Source of the DNA: Pararobbsia alpina
Lineage (GTDB): Bacteria > Pseudomonadota > Gammaproteobacteria > Burkholderiales > Burkholderiaceae
Length of the DNA stretch: 64,000 bases
Reading direction: 5' to 3'
Assembly: GCF_902859895.1 (NCBI RefSeq)
Contig: NZ_CADIKM010000001.1
Location: forward strand, 1-64,000
The stretch's first letter is position 1. The number at the start of each line of letters is the position of its first letter. The notes below the pieces were generated by a model. The model was not told the origin of the DNA, did not search any database, and saw nothing but the letters and a program-made list of their open reading frames with translations. Below are positions 34,901 to 43,822 of this stretch, piece by piece. The position numbers were made by a program, and so were the translations under genes.

Positions 34901-35881
34901 ATGGGCAAAACAATTCGTTGGGGCATTCTCGGCGCAGGACACATCGCCGCGCAGTTCGCACAGGGCATTCAGGCCGCGCCGGATGCGGAACTTGTCGCGG
35001 TCGGCTCGCGCTCCATCGACACTGCAAATCGCTTCGCCGAGCGCTTCAATATCGAGCGGCGCCACGCCGGCTATGCGAACCTCGTCAATGATGCGAATGT
35101 CGACGTGGTCTATATCGCTGTGCCCCACCCGCTGCACATCGAGGCCGCGCTGCTCTGTCTCGATGCGGGCAAGGCGGTGCTCTGCGAAAAGCCGTTTACC
35201 GTAAACGTGGGGGAAGCCGAACGCGTGATCGCCAGGGCACGTGAGAAGAAACGATTCCTGATGGAAGGACTGTGGACACGCTTCATCCCCGCAGTCGTCC
35301 GCGCGAAAGAACTCGTTGACTCCGGTGCGATCGGCAGGCCGAAAATGGTGCAGGCGGACTTCGGCGCAGTCTTCGGTGTCGACGACTCACATCGCGTGAT
35401 GGATCCGATGCTCGCGGGCGGAGCCCTGCTCGATATCGGCATTTACCCGATTTCAATGGCGACGTTCTTTCTCGGCGCGGTCGAAGATGTGCAGGCGACT
35501 GCGGCGATCGGGCATACGGGCGTTGACGAGCAAGTGGCCGTCAGCATGCGTCACATCGGCGGTGGTGTCAGCCTGTCGGCGGCCACCATCCTGGCGGCAT
35601 CGCCCTTCGATACGGTGATCACCGGCACCACCGGCCGGATTCGCCTGAACGGCGATATATGCCGGCCGCGCGGCCTGACCATCACGCGCGGCGATAGCGA
35701 GGAGCGCATCGAACTGCCTTTTGAAGGCACCGGCTTCCAGTTCGAGGCGGAGCATGTGGGCGAATGCCTGCGGGCGGGCAAGACTGAAAGCGACCTGCTG
35801 CCGCTCGACCATACCCTCGCCACGATGAAGGTGCTCGATGCCGCTCGCGCGCGGATCGGCCTGAAGTACCCGTTCGAATAA
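34901..35881 (+). CDS. Gfo/Idh/MocA family NAD(P)-dependent oxidoreductase
   Basis: 326 residues. A Rossmann domain (WGILGAGHIAAQFAQGI) is followed by the family motifs VYIAVPHPLHIEAALLCLDA and VLCEKPF, whose Lys is catalytic in relatives, and a C-terminal alpha-beta domain (GGALLDIGIYPISMATFFLG). It is most like dehydrogenases acting on sugars, inositols or trans-dihydrodiols; the substrate cannot be told. Single gene, converging with the aldo/keto reductase downstream. The start ATG 34901 gives the standard beginning MGKTIRWGILGAG. Confidence 0.9.
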   Translation: MGKTIRWGILGAGHIAAQFAQGIQAAPDAELVAVGSRSIDTANRFAERFNIERRHAGYANLVNDANVDVVYIAVPHPLHIEAALLCLDAGKAVLCEKPFTVNVGEAERVIARAREKKRFLMEGLWTRFIPAVVRAKELVDSGAIGRPKMVQADFGAVFGVDDSHRVMDPMLAGGALLDIGIYPISMATFFLGAVEDVQATAAIGHTGVDEQVAVSMRHIGGGVSLSAATILAASPFDTVITGTTGRIRLNGDICRPRGLTITRGDSEERIELPFEGTGFQFEAEHVGECLRAGKTESDLLPLDHTLATMKVLDAARARIGLKYPFE

Positions 35882-35915
35882 AGCGCGCACCCCATACCCC
35901 CGGGGTGCATCGAGC

Positions 35916-35941
35916 GCGGCGAGCCTTTGAAGGCTCGCCGC
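35916..35941. terminator. Hairpin between convergent oxidoreductase genes
   Basis: GCGGCGAGCCTT (35916-35927) and AAGGCTCGCCGC (35930-35941) form a perfect 12-bp stem with a 2-base gap. It is placed to serve as a bidirectional end, though neither side has a strong T-tract. Confidence 0.55.
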
Positions 35942-35963
35942 AACCTTCCCGCTTCAGGCGCAA

Positions 35964-37016
35964 TTACGGCGCCGGGTTCGGCTGTTTCTCATGCAATGCA
36001 TCGATTGCGGCCAGCACGTCCTCGCTTAGCGTGAGCGCGGCGCTGTCGATGTTCTCCTTGAGCTGCTCGAGCGTGGTCGCGCCGATCAGGTTGCTGGTCA
36101 CGAACGGCCGGCTGTTCACGAAAGCGAGTGCCATCTGCGTCGGCGACAGGCCATGCTCGCGCGCGAGTGCAACGTAGGCACTGATCGCCGAGACCGCTTG
36201 CGGCTTGCTGTAGCGCTGGAAACGTTCGAACAAGGTGATGCGCGCACCCGCCGGACGTGCACCACCTTCGTACTTGCCCGACAGCCAGCCGAACGCGAGC
36301 GGTGAATACGCGAGCAGGCCGACGCCGTCACGGTGGGTGAATTCCGACAGCCCGGTCTCGAAGTTGCGATTCACGAGGCTGTACGGGTTCTGGATGCTGA
36401 CAATCTTCGGCAGGCCCAGTGTCTGCGCCGCATTCAGGAATTGCGCGACGCCCCATGGCGTTTCGTTCGACACGCCGATATGGCGGATCTTGCCTTCCTT
36501 GACGAGGTCCGCCAGCACTTGCAGCGTTTCGACGATCGGCACCGTATAGGCATCGTCGATCCACGGATAGTTCGAGCGGCCGAAGGTCATCGTGCTGCGA
36601 TCAGGCCAGTGGAGCTGATACAGGTCGATGTAGTCCGTTTGCAGACGCTTGAGGCTGTCGTTGACCGCGGCCGTGAGGTTCTGGCGATCGAACTGGTTGT
36701 TCTTGCCGCGGATATGCGTCGGGTTGTGCGGCTGGCGCGCGGGGCCCGCGATCTTGGTCGCCAGCACGAACTCGCCGCGACGGCCGGCGTTGGCCTTGAG
36801 CCAGGTGCCGATATATTGCTCCGTGCGGCCTTGTGTCTCGGCCTTGGGCGGAACCGGATACATCTCGGCGGTATCGATCAGTGTCACGCCGTGCGCGAGC
36901 GCATAGTCGATCTGCTCATGCGCCTGCGCTTCGGTGTTCTGCTCGCCCCAGGTCATCGTGCCGAGTCCGATTACGCTGACCTCAATATCCGTATTGCCCA
37001 GCTTGCGCTTTTCCAT
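35964..37016 (-). CDS. Aldo/keto reductase (Tas-like)
   Basis: 350 residues of the NADPH-dependent aldo/keto reductase (beta/alpha)8 family. Visible are MEKRKLGNTDIEVSVIGLGT, the catalytic Asp and Tyr in LIDTAEMYPVPP, the Lys in LATKIAGPAR and the His in YIDLYQLHWPDRS. The C-terminal cofactor-binding region contains SNLIGATTLEQLKENID. The closest E. coli relative by pattern is Tas. The substrate is unknown. The gene is monocistronic, facing the Gfo/Idh/MocA gene. Confidence 0.92.
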   Translation of the reverse strand: MEKRKLGNTDIEVSVIGLGTMTWGEQNTEAQAHEQIDYALAHGVTLIDTAEMYPVPPKAETQGRTEQYIGTWLKANAGRRGEFVLATKIAGPARQPHNPTHIRGKNNQFDRQNLTAAVNDSLKRLQTDYIDLYQLHWPDRSTMTFGRSNYPWIDDAYTVPIVETLQVLADLVKEGKIRHIGVSNETPWGVAQFLNAAQTLGLPKIVSIQNPYSLVNRNFETGLSEFTHRDGVGLLAYSPLAFGWLSGKYEGGARPAGARITLFERFQRYSKPQAVSAISAYVALAREHGLSPTQMALAFVNSRPFVTSNLIGATTLEQLKENIDSAALTLSEDVLAAIDALHEKQPNPAP

Positions 37017-37167
37017 CTTTGTCGCCTTGCTCGTCTAAAACTCTCGATGTTAGCGCAGCAAGATGAATATCGCTTGCGCAGGCAACCTTTCAATTTCCTG
37101 CGCTGTGCGGGAGCAGCCCCGGCGATCCGGTCGGACGGGCCGCGGCCGCCCCCCGCGGGGCTCTCAA

Positions 37168-38214
37168 TCAAGGATTCTTCGAACCGTCGTTGGCGTCGCT
37201 GGCGTCGTTGACGTCGTTGATGTCGTTGGCGTCACCACCGTCATTCGTGTCGCCGGTATCCGCAGCTTCAGACGCCTCAGTCGCATCCGTGGGCTCGGGC
37301 GCAATGCCGAGCGCCTGATCCCATTGCGGCTCGCTCTGGAAACGCGAGCGCATGAAATCGACAAAGACCTTGACCTTGCTTGTCGAGCGATGCGAGGTCG
37401 GATAGACGGCGGACAGCCAGAGCGGCGGCGCCGCATATTCAGGCAGCACCCGCACGAGCCTGCGTTCGAGCAGATCGGGAGCCGCGACCATCGTCGGCAA
37501 ATAGACCACTCCCGCACCCGCTCGCGCGAATTCGAGCAACAAATGCACGCTATTGGTCTTGAGTACGGGCGAGAGCTCGATCTGGAAACACTCGTTGCCC
37601 TTCATCAGCGGCCACTTGTCGCCCCAGGGGTAATACGCATACCGGGCAAAGTCGTGGCGAATCAGGTCGAGCGGCGTCTCGATCACCGGCTCGTCCTTCA
37701 GATATTGCGGCGCAGCACACAACACGCCACGCACCGGGAAGAGCTTGCGCTCGACCAGCGAGTTCGAAGCCGGCGGATAAATCTGCAGCGCGACGTCGAA
37801 CCCTTCCTGGACAGGGTCGACGACGCGGTCGCTGACGGTCACCTCGAATTCGATGCGCGGATAGATCGCGCGGAAATCGATCAGCGTGCGCGAGAAATGG
37901 CCGAGCGCGAAACCGGGCAGCACGTGGATATGCAACGTCCCGCTCAGTGCGAGCGTCTCGATCTGCGAGCGCGCCGAGAGGTCGTAGACCTTCTTGAGCA
38001 GTTCCGCGCAGTCCTTGTAGTAGCTCTCGCCGATTTCGGACAAGCGCACCGACCGGGTCGAGCGGTGAAACAGCGCGACGCCGTAGTGTTCTTCGAGCTG
38101 CTTGACGCGCGCGGTCACGAGCGACTTGCCGATGCCGAGCTGCCGCGCCGCGTTGGCGAAGCTTTCTGCTTCGGCCGCTTTCACGAAGGCTTCGATGCTG
38201 AGGAATAGATCCAT
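37168..38214 (-). CDS. LysR-type transcriptional regulator with Asp/Asn-rich tail
   Basis: 348 residues. The N-terminal winged helix (MDLFLSIEAFVKAAEAESFA, LVTARVKQLEEHYGVALFHR) is followed by a periplasmic-binding-protein-like effector domain (residues about 90-300). After residue 305 comes an unusual tail of Thr, Glu, Ala and then Asp/Asn repeats (GDTNDGGDANDINDVNDASD), encoded by imperfect 9-base repeats at about 37180-37260. The gene is divergent from the hydroquinone dioxygenase genes, the typical arrangement for a LysR activator of an aromatic operon. The start MDLFLSIEAF is chosen over one 13 codons upstream. Confidence 0.92.
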   Translation of the reverse strand: MDLFLSIEAFVKAAEAESFANAARQLGIGKSLVTARVKQLEEHYGVALFHRSTRSVRLSEIGESYYKDCAELLKKVYDLSARSQIETLALSGTLHIHVLPGFALGHFSRTLIDFRAIYPRIEFEVTVSDRVVDPVQEGFDVALQIYPPASNSLVERKLFPVRGVLCAAPQYLKDEPVIETPLDLIRHDFARYAYYPWGDKWPLMKGNECFQIELSPVLKTNSVHLLLEFARAGAGVVYLPTMVAAPDLLERRLVRVLPEYAAPPLWLSAVYPTSHRSTSKVKVFVDFMRSRFQSEPQWDQALGIAPEPTDATEASEAADTGDTNDGGDANDINDVNDASDANDGSKNP

Positions 38215-38404
38215 GGTCGCGCGATTGTGGGAAGGCGGCGCGAACGATGTCAATTAGCGCCGGCCCTTGTATCCCGGCGAGGGTTCATTTTTCCCGCCGC
38301 CACCGTTCAAGAATCCTGACCCTCGATTGATTGCTTACGCGAGCGCCAGTCACTACTCTTCCCTTACAGCAATGTGCTTCGACACAGACACCATGGAGGA
38401 CGAC
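38215..38404. promoter_or_regulatory. Divergent control region of LysR gene and hydroquinone operon
   Basis: 190 bp separate the two divergent starts and should hold both promoters and the LysR operator. I could not settle a single T-N11-A box or promoter pair by eye. Confidence 0.45.
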
Positions 38405-38899
38405 ATGCAGCAAACCGTATTCGGCAGCCTCGACAGCTTTCGCAAGGGCTCGATCGAGATCATCCAGGGCAAGGCGGAGAACTACGCGTTCTCGAATGTC
38501 TTCGAGGTCGCGAGCCTCGCCCCGCCGTACCAGAAGACGGTGGTCGGCAAGAATCTCAAGTTCGTCGTCGAATCGTTGCGCGCCGAGGGCGATTCGCCCT
38601 GGTTCGCCGCTGCGCACGACGAATTTACGGTCGTCATGGACGGCGAGGTCACGGTGCACTTCATCAAGCCGGCGACACCGGGTTCGCTGGCGCCGGCAGA
38701 CTCGGAAGGCACCGTCAAGCTGGACGGACAACCCGAGGGCCAGTCGATGGGCTACGTCAAGCTCAGGCGGGGCCATCAGGCCTTGCTGCCGGCGGGCATC
38801 GCCTACCAGTTCCGTTCGGTCAAGCCTGGCGTCGTGCTGGTGCAGACGATTCTGGGCCCGAACTCAGTCGAGAAGTGGGCCGAGATCTGCCTGCACTGA
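38405..38899 (+). CDS. hapC: Hydroquinone 1,2-dioxygenase small subunit (HapC/PnpC type)
   Basis: 164 residues with a cupin-like fold: SFRKGSIEIIQGKAENYAFS, FTVVMDGEVTVHFIKPATPG, YVKLRRGHQALLPAGIAYQF. It is the non-iron partner of the two-subunit Fe(II) hydroquinone dioxygenase known from the 4-nitrophenol (PnpC) and 4-hydroxyacetophenone (HapC) pathways. The start at 38405 has GGAGG five bases upstream; an ATG four codons earlier (38393) would overlap that site. The large subunit follows after 187 bp. Its identity rests on the neighbour as much as on its own sequence. Confidence 0.85.
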   Translation: MQQTVFGSLDSFRKGSIEIIQGKAENYAFSNVFEVASLAPPYQKTVVGKNLKFVVESLRAEGDSPWFAAAHDEFTVVMDGEVTVHFIKPATPGSLAPADSEGTVKLDGQPEGQSMGYVKLRRGHQALLPAGIAYQFRSVKPGVVLVQTILGPNSVEKWAEICLH

Positions 38900-38980
38900 T
38901 CCGGCTGAATTGGGCGGTCTGCACGGAGCAGACCGCTGCCCCCTCCCCGAAGATGCAGAGACAGACACGGCGGCCATACA

Positions 38981-39010
38981 CGACAACGCGACGACAACGC
39001 AACGACAACG
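38981..39010 (+). repeat. Short 11-bp tandem repeat inside the operon
   Basis: CGACAACG recurs at 38981, 38992 and 39003 (11-bp period) in the 187-bp spacer between the two dioxygenase subunit genes. The spacer has no gene and is unusually long for subunits of one enzyme. Confidence 0.6.
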
Positions 39011-39086
39011 GCAAGCGATCTTGCAAGGACCTCGCAGAACCGTTGCAACGACGTCGCAGCAACCGCCCCACAACGAGGTGCATACG

Positions 39087-40082
39087 ATGGACACGGCTAC
39101 TCTCCCGCAAAACGTCAGCGCCAGCCAGCCCGACGCGATTACCGGATACCGGACCTTCCGGCTCGGCAGTTTCGAATTCTCCCGCGACGCCTATTTCGCG
39201 ACGATCAGGTGGCCTGTCAAAGGCACGCTCCACTCCCACCAGATGCATGCCGACGACTTTCTGCGCGCGATGATGCGGGATATCGCATGGGGCTTCTTCT
39301 ACGGCTGGGTCAACTTCGACGAAGTGCTCGGCACGCGCAACCACTACGGCAAGGTCGACCTCTACGCGGGCAGCTTCAACGCGAGCTACAAGGATGCCGG
39401 GGTCGACTATCTCGAACAGTTCGAGACGCCGGTCATCATGGCGACCTTCAAGGCGATCATGCAGGACTGGGTCAATGAAGGCTTCGACCCGTTCGCCGCA
39501 CCCGAAGAAACCGGCACGGCATTCGGCGTGAAGCATGGCGACAATCTCGCCGCGATCGATCGCACCCGCATCGCGACCAAACGCATGCCGGGCCTCGACG
39601 GCGATTCGCCGCTGCGTGACGATTTCCCGATCAATCGCCAGTTCGTGGACGTCGCCCAGGACGAACCCGAGATCCATGCAGAACCGGGCTTCGAAAAGGA
39701 GCTGCATGCGTTCAACCTGTTCAAGTACCTGTCTCGCTCCGACGTGACATGGAACCCCTCGGTCACCTCGGTCTGCAAGGAAAGCCTGTTCTGCCCGACC
39801 ACCGAGGAATTCGTGCTGCCGGTGTTCCACGGCAACGACCGCGTCGAGTGGTTCCTGCAGATGTCCGACGAGATCGTCTGGGATGTCGGCGACAAGAACA
39901 CGGGCGAACCGCGCGCACGCGTGACGATGCGCGCCGGCGACATCGCCGCGATGCCCGCGGATATCCGCCACAAGGGGTACTCGCAAAAGCGCTCGATGCT
40001 CCTCGTCTGGGAGAACGCCACGCCGAACCTGCCCAAGCGCTACGAAAGCGGCGAACTGTCACCCTACCCGGTGCAGTTCTAG
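39087..40082 (+). CDS. hapD: Hydroquinone 1,2-dioxygenase large subunit (HapD/PnpD type)
   Basis: 331 residues; with the small subunit it cleaves hydroquinone to 4-hydroxymuconic semialdehyde. The iron ligands of the PnpCD structure (His256, Asn258, Glu262, His303, from memory) are matched here by His248, Asn250 and Glu254 in FHGNDRVEWF and His295 in DIRHKGY, with identical spacing. Other conserved blocks are FARDAY-like SFEFSRDAYFATIRWP, AMMRDIAWGFFYGWVNFDEV, YLEQFETPVIMATFKAIMQD and HAFNLFKYLSRSDVTWNPSV. The length is normal. It is preceded by GAGGTG. Substituted hydroquinones are also substrates in this family. Confidence 0.93.
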   Translation: MDTATLPQNVSASQPDAITGYRTFRLGSFEFSRDAYFATIRWPVKGTLHSHQMHADDFLRAMMRDIAWGFFYGWVNFDEVLGTRNHYGKVDLYAGSFNASYKDAGVDYLEQFETPVIMATFKAIMQDWVNEGFDPFAAPEETGTAFGVKHGDNLAAIDRTRIATKRMPGLDGDSPLRDDFPINRQFVDVAQDEPEIHAEPGFEKELHAFNLFKYLSRSDVTWNPSVTSVCKESLFCPTTEEFVLPVFHGNDRVEWFLQMSDEIVWDVGDKNTGEPRARVTMRAGDIAAMPADIRHKGYSQKRSMLLVWENATPNLPKRYESGELSPYPVQF

Positions 40083-40176
40083 CCCTGCCTGAATGACAGA
40101 TGCATCCGCCCGGCCAAGCCGGGCGGCGGATGGCGCTCGTCCCCGCGCCATTCATTCGAGTTCGACGAGACCGCTT

Positions 40177-41685
40177 ATGAACACCGCCCTGAACGCTGAG
40201 ATCGACGATCGCACGCGACACATGCAAACCCAGTTGTTCATCGACGGCCGCTTCGTCCCCGCGCTTAGCGGCGAGACGCTGGCCGTGATGAACCCGCACG
40301 ACAACTCGAAGATCGCCGACATCGCGCTCGCGGGCAAGGCCGATGTCGATCGCGCGGTCGCGGCCGCGAAGGCCGCTTTCCCGAAATGGAGCCGTATGGC
40401 GGCGATGGAGCGCGGCCGGCTGCTGCTCAAGCTGGCCGATGCGATCGAAGCGAACACGGAGCGCCTCGCGCGCCTCGAGACCCTCGACACGGGCCATCCG
40501 CTTCGCGATACACGTCTGCTCGACGTGCCGCGCACGGCCGCGACGTTCCGCTATTTCGGCGGCATGGCGGACAAGTTCGAGGGTACGGTGATCCCCGTCG
40601 AGCAGGGTTTCCTGAACTACCTGCTGCGCGAACCGGTCGGCGTCGTCGGCCAGGTCGTGCCGTGGAATTTCCCGCTGATGTTCACCAGCTGGAAGATGGC
40701 ACCCGCGCTGGCCGCGGGTAACTGCGTCGTGATGAAGCCTGCCGAACTCACGCCGCTGTCGAGCCTCGCGATCGCCGAACTGATGGCGGAAGTCGGTTTT
40801 CCGCCCGGGGTCGTCAATATCGTGCCGGGGCTCGGCCATGTCGCCGGTCAGCATCTCGCCGAGCATCCTGACGTCAGCAAGATCGCATTTACCGGTTCGA
40901 CCGCGATCGGCCGCGAAATCGTGCGTGCCTCGGCCGGCAATCTCAAGAAAGTCCAGCTCGAACTCGGCGGCAAGGGCGCGAACATCGTGTTCGAGGATGC
41001 GAATCTCAGCGCGGTGATCCAGGGATCGGCGTTCGCGATCTTCCATAACCAGGGGCAGGCCTGCATCGCGGGTTCGCGGCTGATCGTGCACCGCTCGCTT
41101 GCCGATGAATTCGCCGAACGGTTCATCGCGCTCGCGCGCTCGATCCGCGTCGGCAACCCGCTCGATCCCGAGACCGAGATGGGACCGCTGACCTCGCCTC
41201 AGCATCGCGACCGCGTGCTGGCCTATGTCCAGGTCGCGCGCGAGCAAGGCGGCGAGATCCTGCTCGGCGGCAAGGCGCCCTCGGAGCCCGCATTGGCGAA
41301 CGGCTGTTATGTCGAACCGACGATCGTGCGCGCGAAACCCACTGACCGTGTCTGCCAGGAAGAAGTGTTCGGCCCCTTCGTGACGATCAATACCTTCGAC
41401 ACCGAAGACGAAGCGCTTGCGATCGCCAATGGCACGGAATACGGTCTAGGCGCGGGTTTCTGGACGCGCGATATCCAGCGCGCCCACCGTCTCGCACGCG
41501 ACATCCGCAGCGGCATGGTCTGGATCAACACCTACAAGCGAGTCAGTCCGGCTTCACCGTTCGGCGGCGTGGGTGCGAGCGGCTACGGCCGCGAGATGGG
41601 GTTCGAGGCGATGCGTGAATACACGCAGGCGAAGTCGGTCTGGGTCAACGTCGACGCACAGACGCCGCCGTGGTATCCGCGCTGA
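40177..41685 (+). CDS. Aldehyde dehydrogenase, probable 4-hydroxymuconic semialdehyde dehydrogenase
   Basis: 502 residues of the NAD(P)-dependent aldehyde dehydrogenase superfamily. Catalytic Glu262 lies in LELGGKGANIVF and the nucleophile Cys296 in NQGQACIAGSR; the Rossmann motif FTGSTAIGR is present. By position directly after the dioxygenase it should oxidise 4-hydroxymuconic semialdehyde to maleylacetate (PnpE-like). The start at 40177 gives a 15-residue lead before MQTQLFIDGRF; the inner ATG (40222) is an alternative. The next gene starts 44 bp after its stop. No maleylacetate reductase is seen in the window. Confidence 0.88.
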   Translation: MNTALNAEIDDRTRHMQTQLFIDGRFVPALSGETLAVMNPHDNSKIADIALAGKADVDRAVAAAKAAFPKWSRMAAMERGRLLLKLADAIEANTERLARLETLDTGHPLRDTRLLDVPRTAATFRYFGGMADKFEGTVIPVEQGFLNYLLREPVGVVGQVVPWNFPLMFTSWKMAPALAAGNCVVMKPAELTPLSSLAIAELMAEVGFPPGVVNIVPGLGHVAGQHLAEHPDVSKIAFTGSTAIGREIVRASAGNLKKVQLELGGKGANIVFEDANLSAVIQGSAFAIFHNQGQACIAGSRLIVHRSLADEFAERFIALARSIRVGNPLDPETEMGPLTSPQHRDRVLAYVQVAREQGGEILLGGKAPSEPALANGCYVEPTIVRAKPTDRVCQEEVFGPFVTINTFDTEDEALAIANGTEYGLGAGFWTRDIQRAHRLARDIRSGMVWINTYKRVSPASPFGGVGASGYGREMGFEAMREYTQAKSVWVNVDAQTPPWYPR

Positions 41686-41729
41686 AGCATCACAGCAGTC
41701 GCGACAAACACAATAATCAGGAGACAGCC

Positions 41730-43097
41730 ATGAACCAGAACGACGTGAAGACGCGCCTCACCGACGAGCTCAACGCAGCACTCGCCGACGGGCTCGAAGC
41801 CGGACGCGACACGGCAGCCGCACCTTCCGACGGCCGGCGCCGCCAAATCCTCAAGCTGGGCGCGGGCGCCTTGTTCGCCGGCAGCCCGATGCTTTCGACG
41901 CTCGCGCGCGCGGCATCGGGGCGCACGTTGAAGATCGGCTACGTCTCCCCGCAGACCGGGCCGCTCGCGCCGTTCGGCGAGGCCGACCGCTTTACGATCC
42001 AGCAGATGCAGACGGTGCTCAAGAACGGCATCAGCGTGGGCGGCAAGATGCTGCCCGTGAGCATCATCGTCAAGGACAGCCAATCGACCCCGAACCGCGC
42101 GGGCGAAGTCGCGAGCGACCTGATCCTGCGCGACAAGGTCGACATCATGCTGGTCAGCGGCACGCCCGAAACCGCAAACCCGGTCAGCGACGCCTGCGAG
42201 CTCAATGAAGTCCCCTGCATTTCGACAGTCGTACCCTGGCAGCCCTGGTTCTTCGGCCGCAAGGGCGATCCGAAAAAAGGCTTCAATTTCACCTATCACT
42301 TCTTCTGGGGCCTCGAAGACGTGATCGGCGTCTTTACGGGCATGTGGCAATCCGTGCAGACCAACAAGGTCGTCGGCGGCCTGTTCCCGAACGACGGCGA
42401 CGGCAACGCCTGGGGCGATCCGAAGCTCGGCTTTCCGCCCGTGCTTGCCCAGAAGGGTTTCACGCTCAAGGATACGGGCCGCTTCCAGAGCATGACGCAG
42501 GATTTCTCGTCGCAGATCTCAGCGTTCAAGCAAGTCAACGCCGAGATCGTCACAGGCGTGGTGATCCCGCCCGACGCAAAGAACTTCCTCGTGCAGGCGA
42601 AGCAGCAAGGACTCAAGCCGAAGGTGGTATCGATCGGTAAGGCCCTGCTATTTCCCAGCACGCTCGAAGCGCTCGGCGATGTCGGCGAAGGGCTGTCGAC
42701 CGAAGTCTGGTGGTCGCCGGTTCACCCGTTCAAGTCGTCGCTCACGGGGCAGTCGGCCCGCCAGCTCGCCGACGACTACGAGAAAACCACCGGCAAGCAA
42801 TGGACCCAACCGATCGGCTTCGCCCACGCGCTGTTCGAAATCGCGGTCGATGTGCTCAAGCGCACCAAGGACGTCGATTCGAACACCTCGATTCGCGACG
42901 CACTCGCGGCGACCCGGCTCAACACCGTTGTGGGCAATGTGAGCTGGGGCAAGGGGCCGGTGCCCAATGTCGCGAAGACGCCGCTCGTCGGCGGACAATG
43001 GATCAAGGGGCAGAAGACGCGCTTCGATCTCGCGATCGTCAACAACCAGCTCGCGCCGTCGATTCCGCTGACCGGGCCACTGAAACTGCTTTCATGA
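41730..43097 (+). CDS. ABC importer substrate-binding protein (branched-chain amino acid/aromatic type)
   Basis: 455 residues. A 50-residue lead containing RRRQILKLGAGALFAG suggests Tat or Sec export; the twin Arg followed by a moderately hydrophobic stretch ends at LARAASG. The mature protein is a type-I periplasmic binding protein: LKIGYVSPQTGPLAPFGEAD, VDIMLVSGTPETANPVSDAC, AEIVTGVVIPPDAKNFLVQA. Members of this branch bind amino acids or aromatic acids. In this operon an aromatic precursor of hydroquinone is the likely ligand. AGGAGA lies before the ATG. The stop overlaps the next ATPase gene. Confidence 0.9.
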   Translation: MNQNDVKTRLTDELNAALADGLEAGRDTAAAPSDGRRRQILKLGAGALFAGSPMLSTLARAASGRTLKIGYVSPQTGPLAPFGEADRFTIQQMQTVLKNGISVGGKMLPVSIIVKDSQSTPNRAGEVASDLILRDKVDIMLVSGTPETANPVSDACELNEVPCISTVVPWQPWFFGRKGDPKKGFNFTYHFFWGLEDVIGVFTGMWQSVQTNKVVGGLFPNDGDGNAWGDPKLGFPPVLAQKGFTLKDTGRFQSMTQDFSSQISAFKQVNAEIVTGVVIPPDAKNFLVQAKQQGLKPKVVSIGKALLFPSTLEALGDVGEGLSTEVWWSPVHPFKSSLTGQSARQLADDYEKTTGKQWTQPIGFAHALFEIAVDVLKRTKDVDSNTSIRDALAATRLNTVVGNVSWGKGPVPNVAKTPLVGGQWIKGQKTRFDLAIVNNQLAPSIPLTGPLKLLS

Positions 43098-43822
43098 ACG
43101 CGCTGCTATCACTGCGAAACGTCTCGAAGCGCTACGGTGCGCTGTGCGTGACCGACGACATCAGCTTCTCGGTCCGCACGGGCGAGACGCTCGGCATCCT
43201 GGGGCCCAACGGTGCGGGCAAGACGACGCTGTTCAATCTCATCAGCGGCGACACGCGCGCCGACTCGGGCACGGTCGAGTTCGACGGCCAGGAGATCGGC
43301 GCGATGGCGCCGTACCGACGCTGCGTCGCGGGAATCGGCCGCTCGTATCAGGTGCCGCGCCCGTTCGGCAATATGACGGTGTTCGAGAACCTGCTGGTGG
43401 CCGCGACGTATGGTGCGGCGCTCAGTGAGGCCGAGGCCTGCCCGCTGTGTGTCGAGGTGCTCGACCATACGGGTCTGCGATCGAAGGCGAATCGTCCGGC
43501 AGGCGCGCTGACGCTGCTCGATCGCAAGCGCCTCGAACTCGCGCGCGCGCTGGCGACGCGTCCGAAGCTGTTGTTGCTCGATGAGATCGCGGGTGGTCTC
43601 ACCGAAGCCGAGACGCATCAGCTCGTCGCCGAGATCGGCCGGGTCAAGCAGCAGGGTGTGACGATCGTCTGGATCGAGCACGGGGTCCATGCACTGCTTG
43701 CGCTCGCGGACCGACTGCTCGTGATCAACTTCGGCAAGCATCTGGCCGAGGGTGTGCCGGATCAAGTGATGAATGATCCCGAGGTGCGTCGTGTCTACCT
43801 GGGGCTGGAGGCGCACGCATGA
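43094..43822 (+). CDS. ABC importer ATPase, LivG-like
   Basis: 242 residues. Walker A GPNGAGKTT at 37-45, Q-loop region RSYQVPRPFGNMTVFENLL, Walker B KLLLLDEIAGGL and switch His in IVWIEHGV. The signature loop reads LTLLDRKRLELARAL rather than LSGGQ, a form known in some LivG-like subunits. It is translationally coupled to the binding-protein gene (ATGA at 43094) and to the second ATPase (overlap at 43819). It should form the cytoplasmic ATPase pair with the next gene. Confidence 0.9.
   Translation: MNALLSLRNVSKRYGALCVTDDISFSVRTGETLGILGPNGAGKTTLFNLISGDTRADSGTVEFDGQEIGAMAPYRRCVAGIGRSYQVPRPFGNMTVFENLLVAATYGAALSEAEACPLCVEVLDHTGLRSKANRPAGALTLLDRKRLELARALATRPKLLLLDEIAGGLTEAETHQLVAEIGRVKQQGVTIVWIEHGVHALLALADRLLVINFGKHLAEGVPDQVMNDPEVRRVYLGLEAHA

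Noticed and set aside
39763-41247. 494-codon minus-strand frame opposite hapD and the aldehyde dehydrogenase
   Set aside because: Composition is that of an antisense shadow, spanning two genuine genes.
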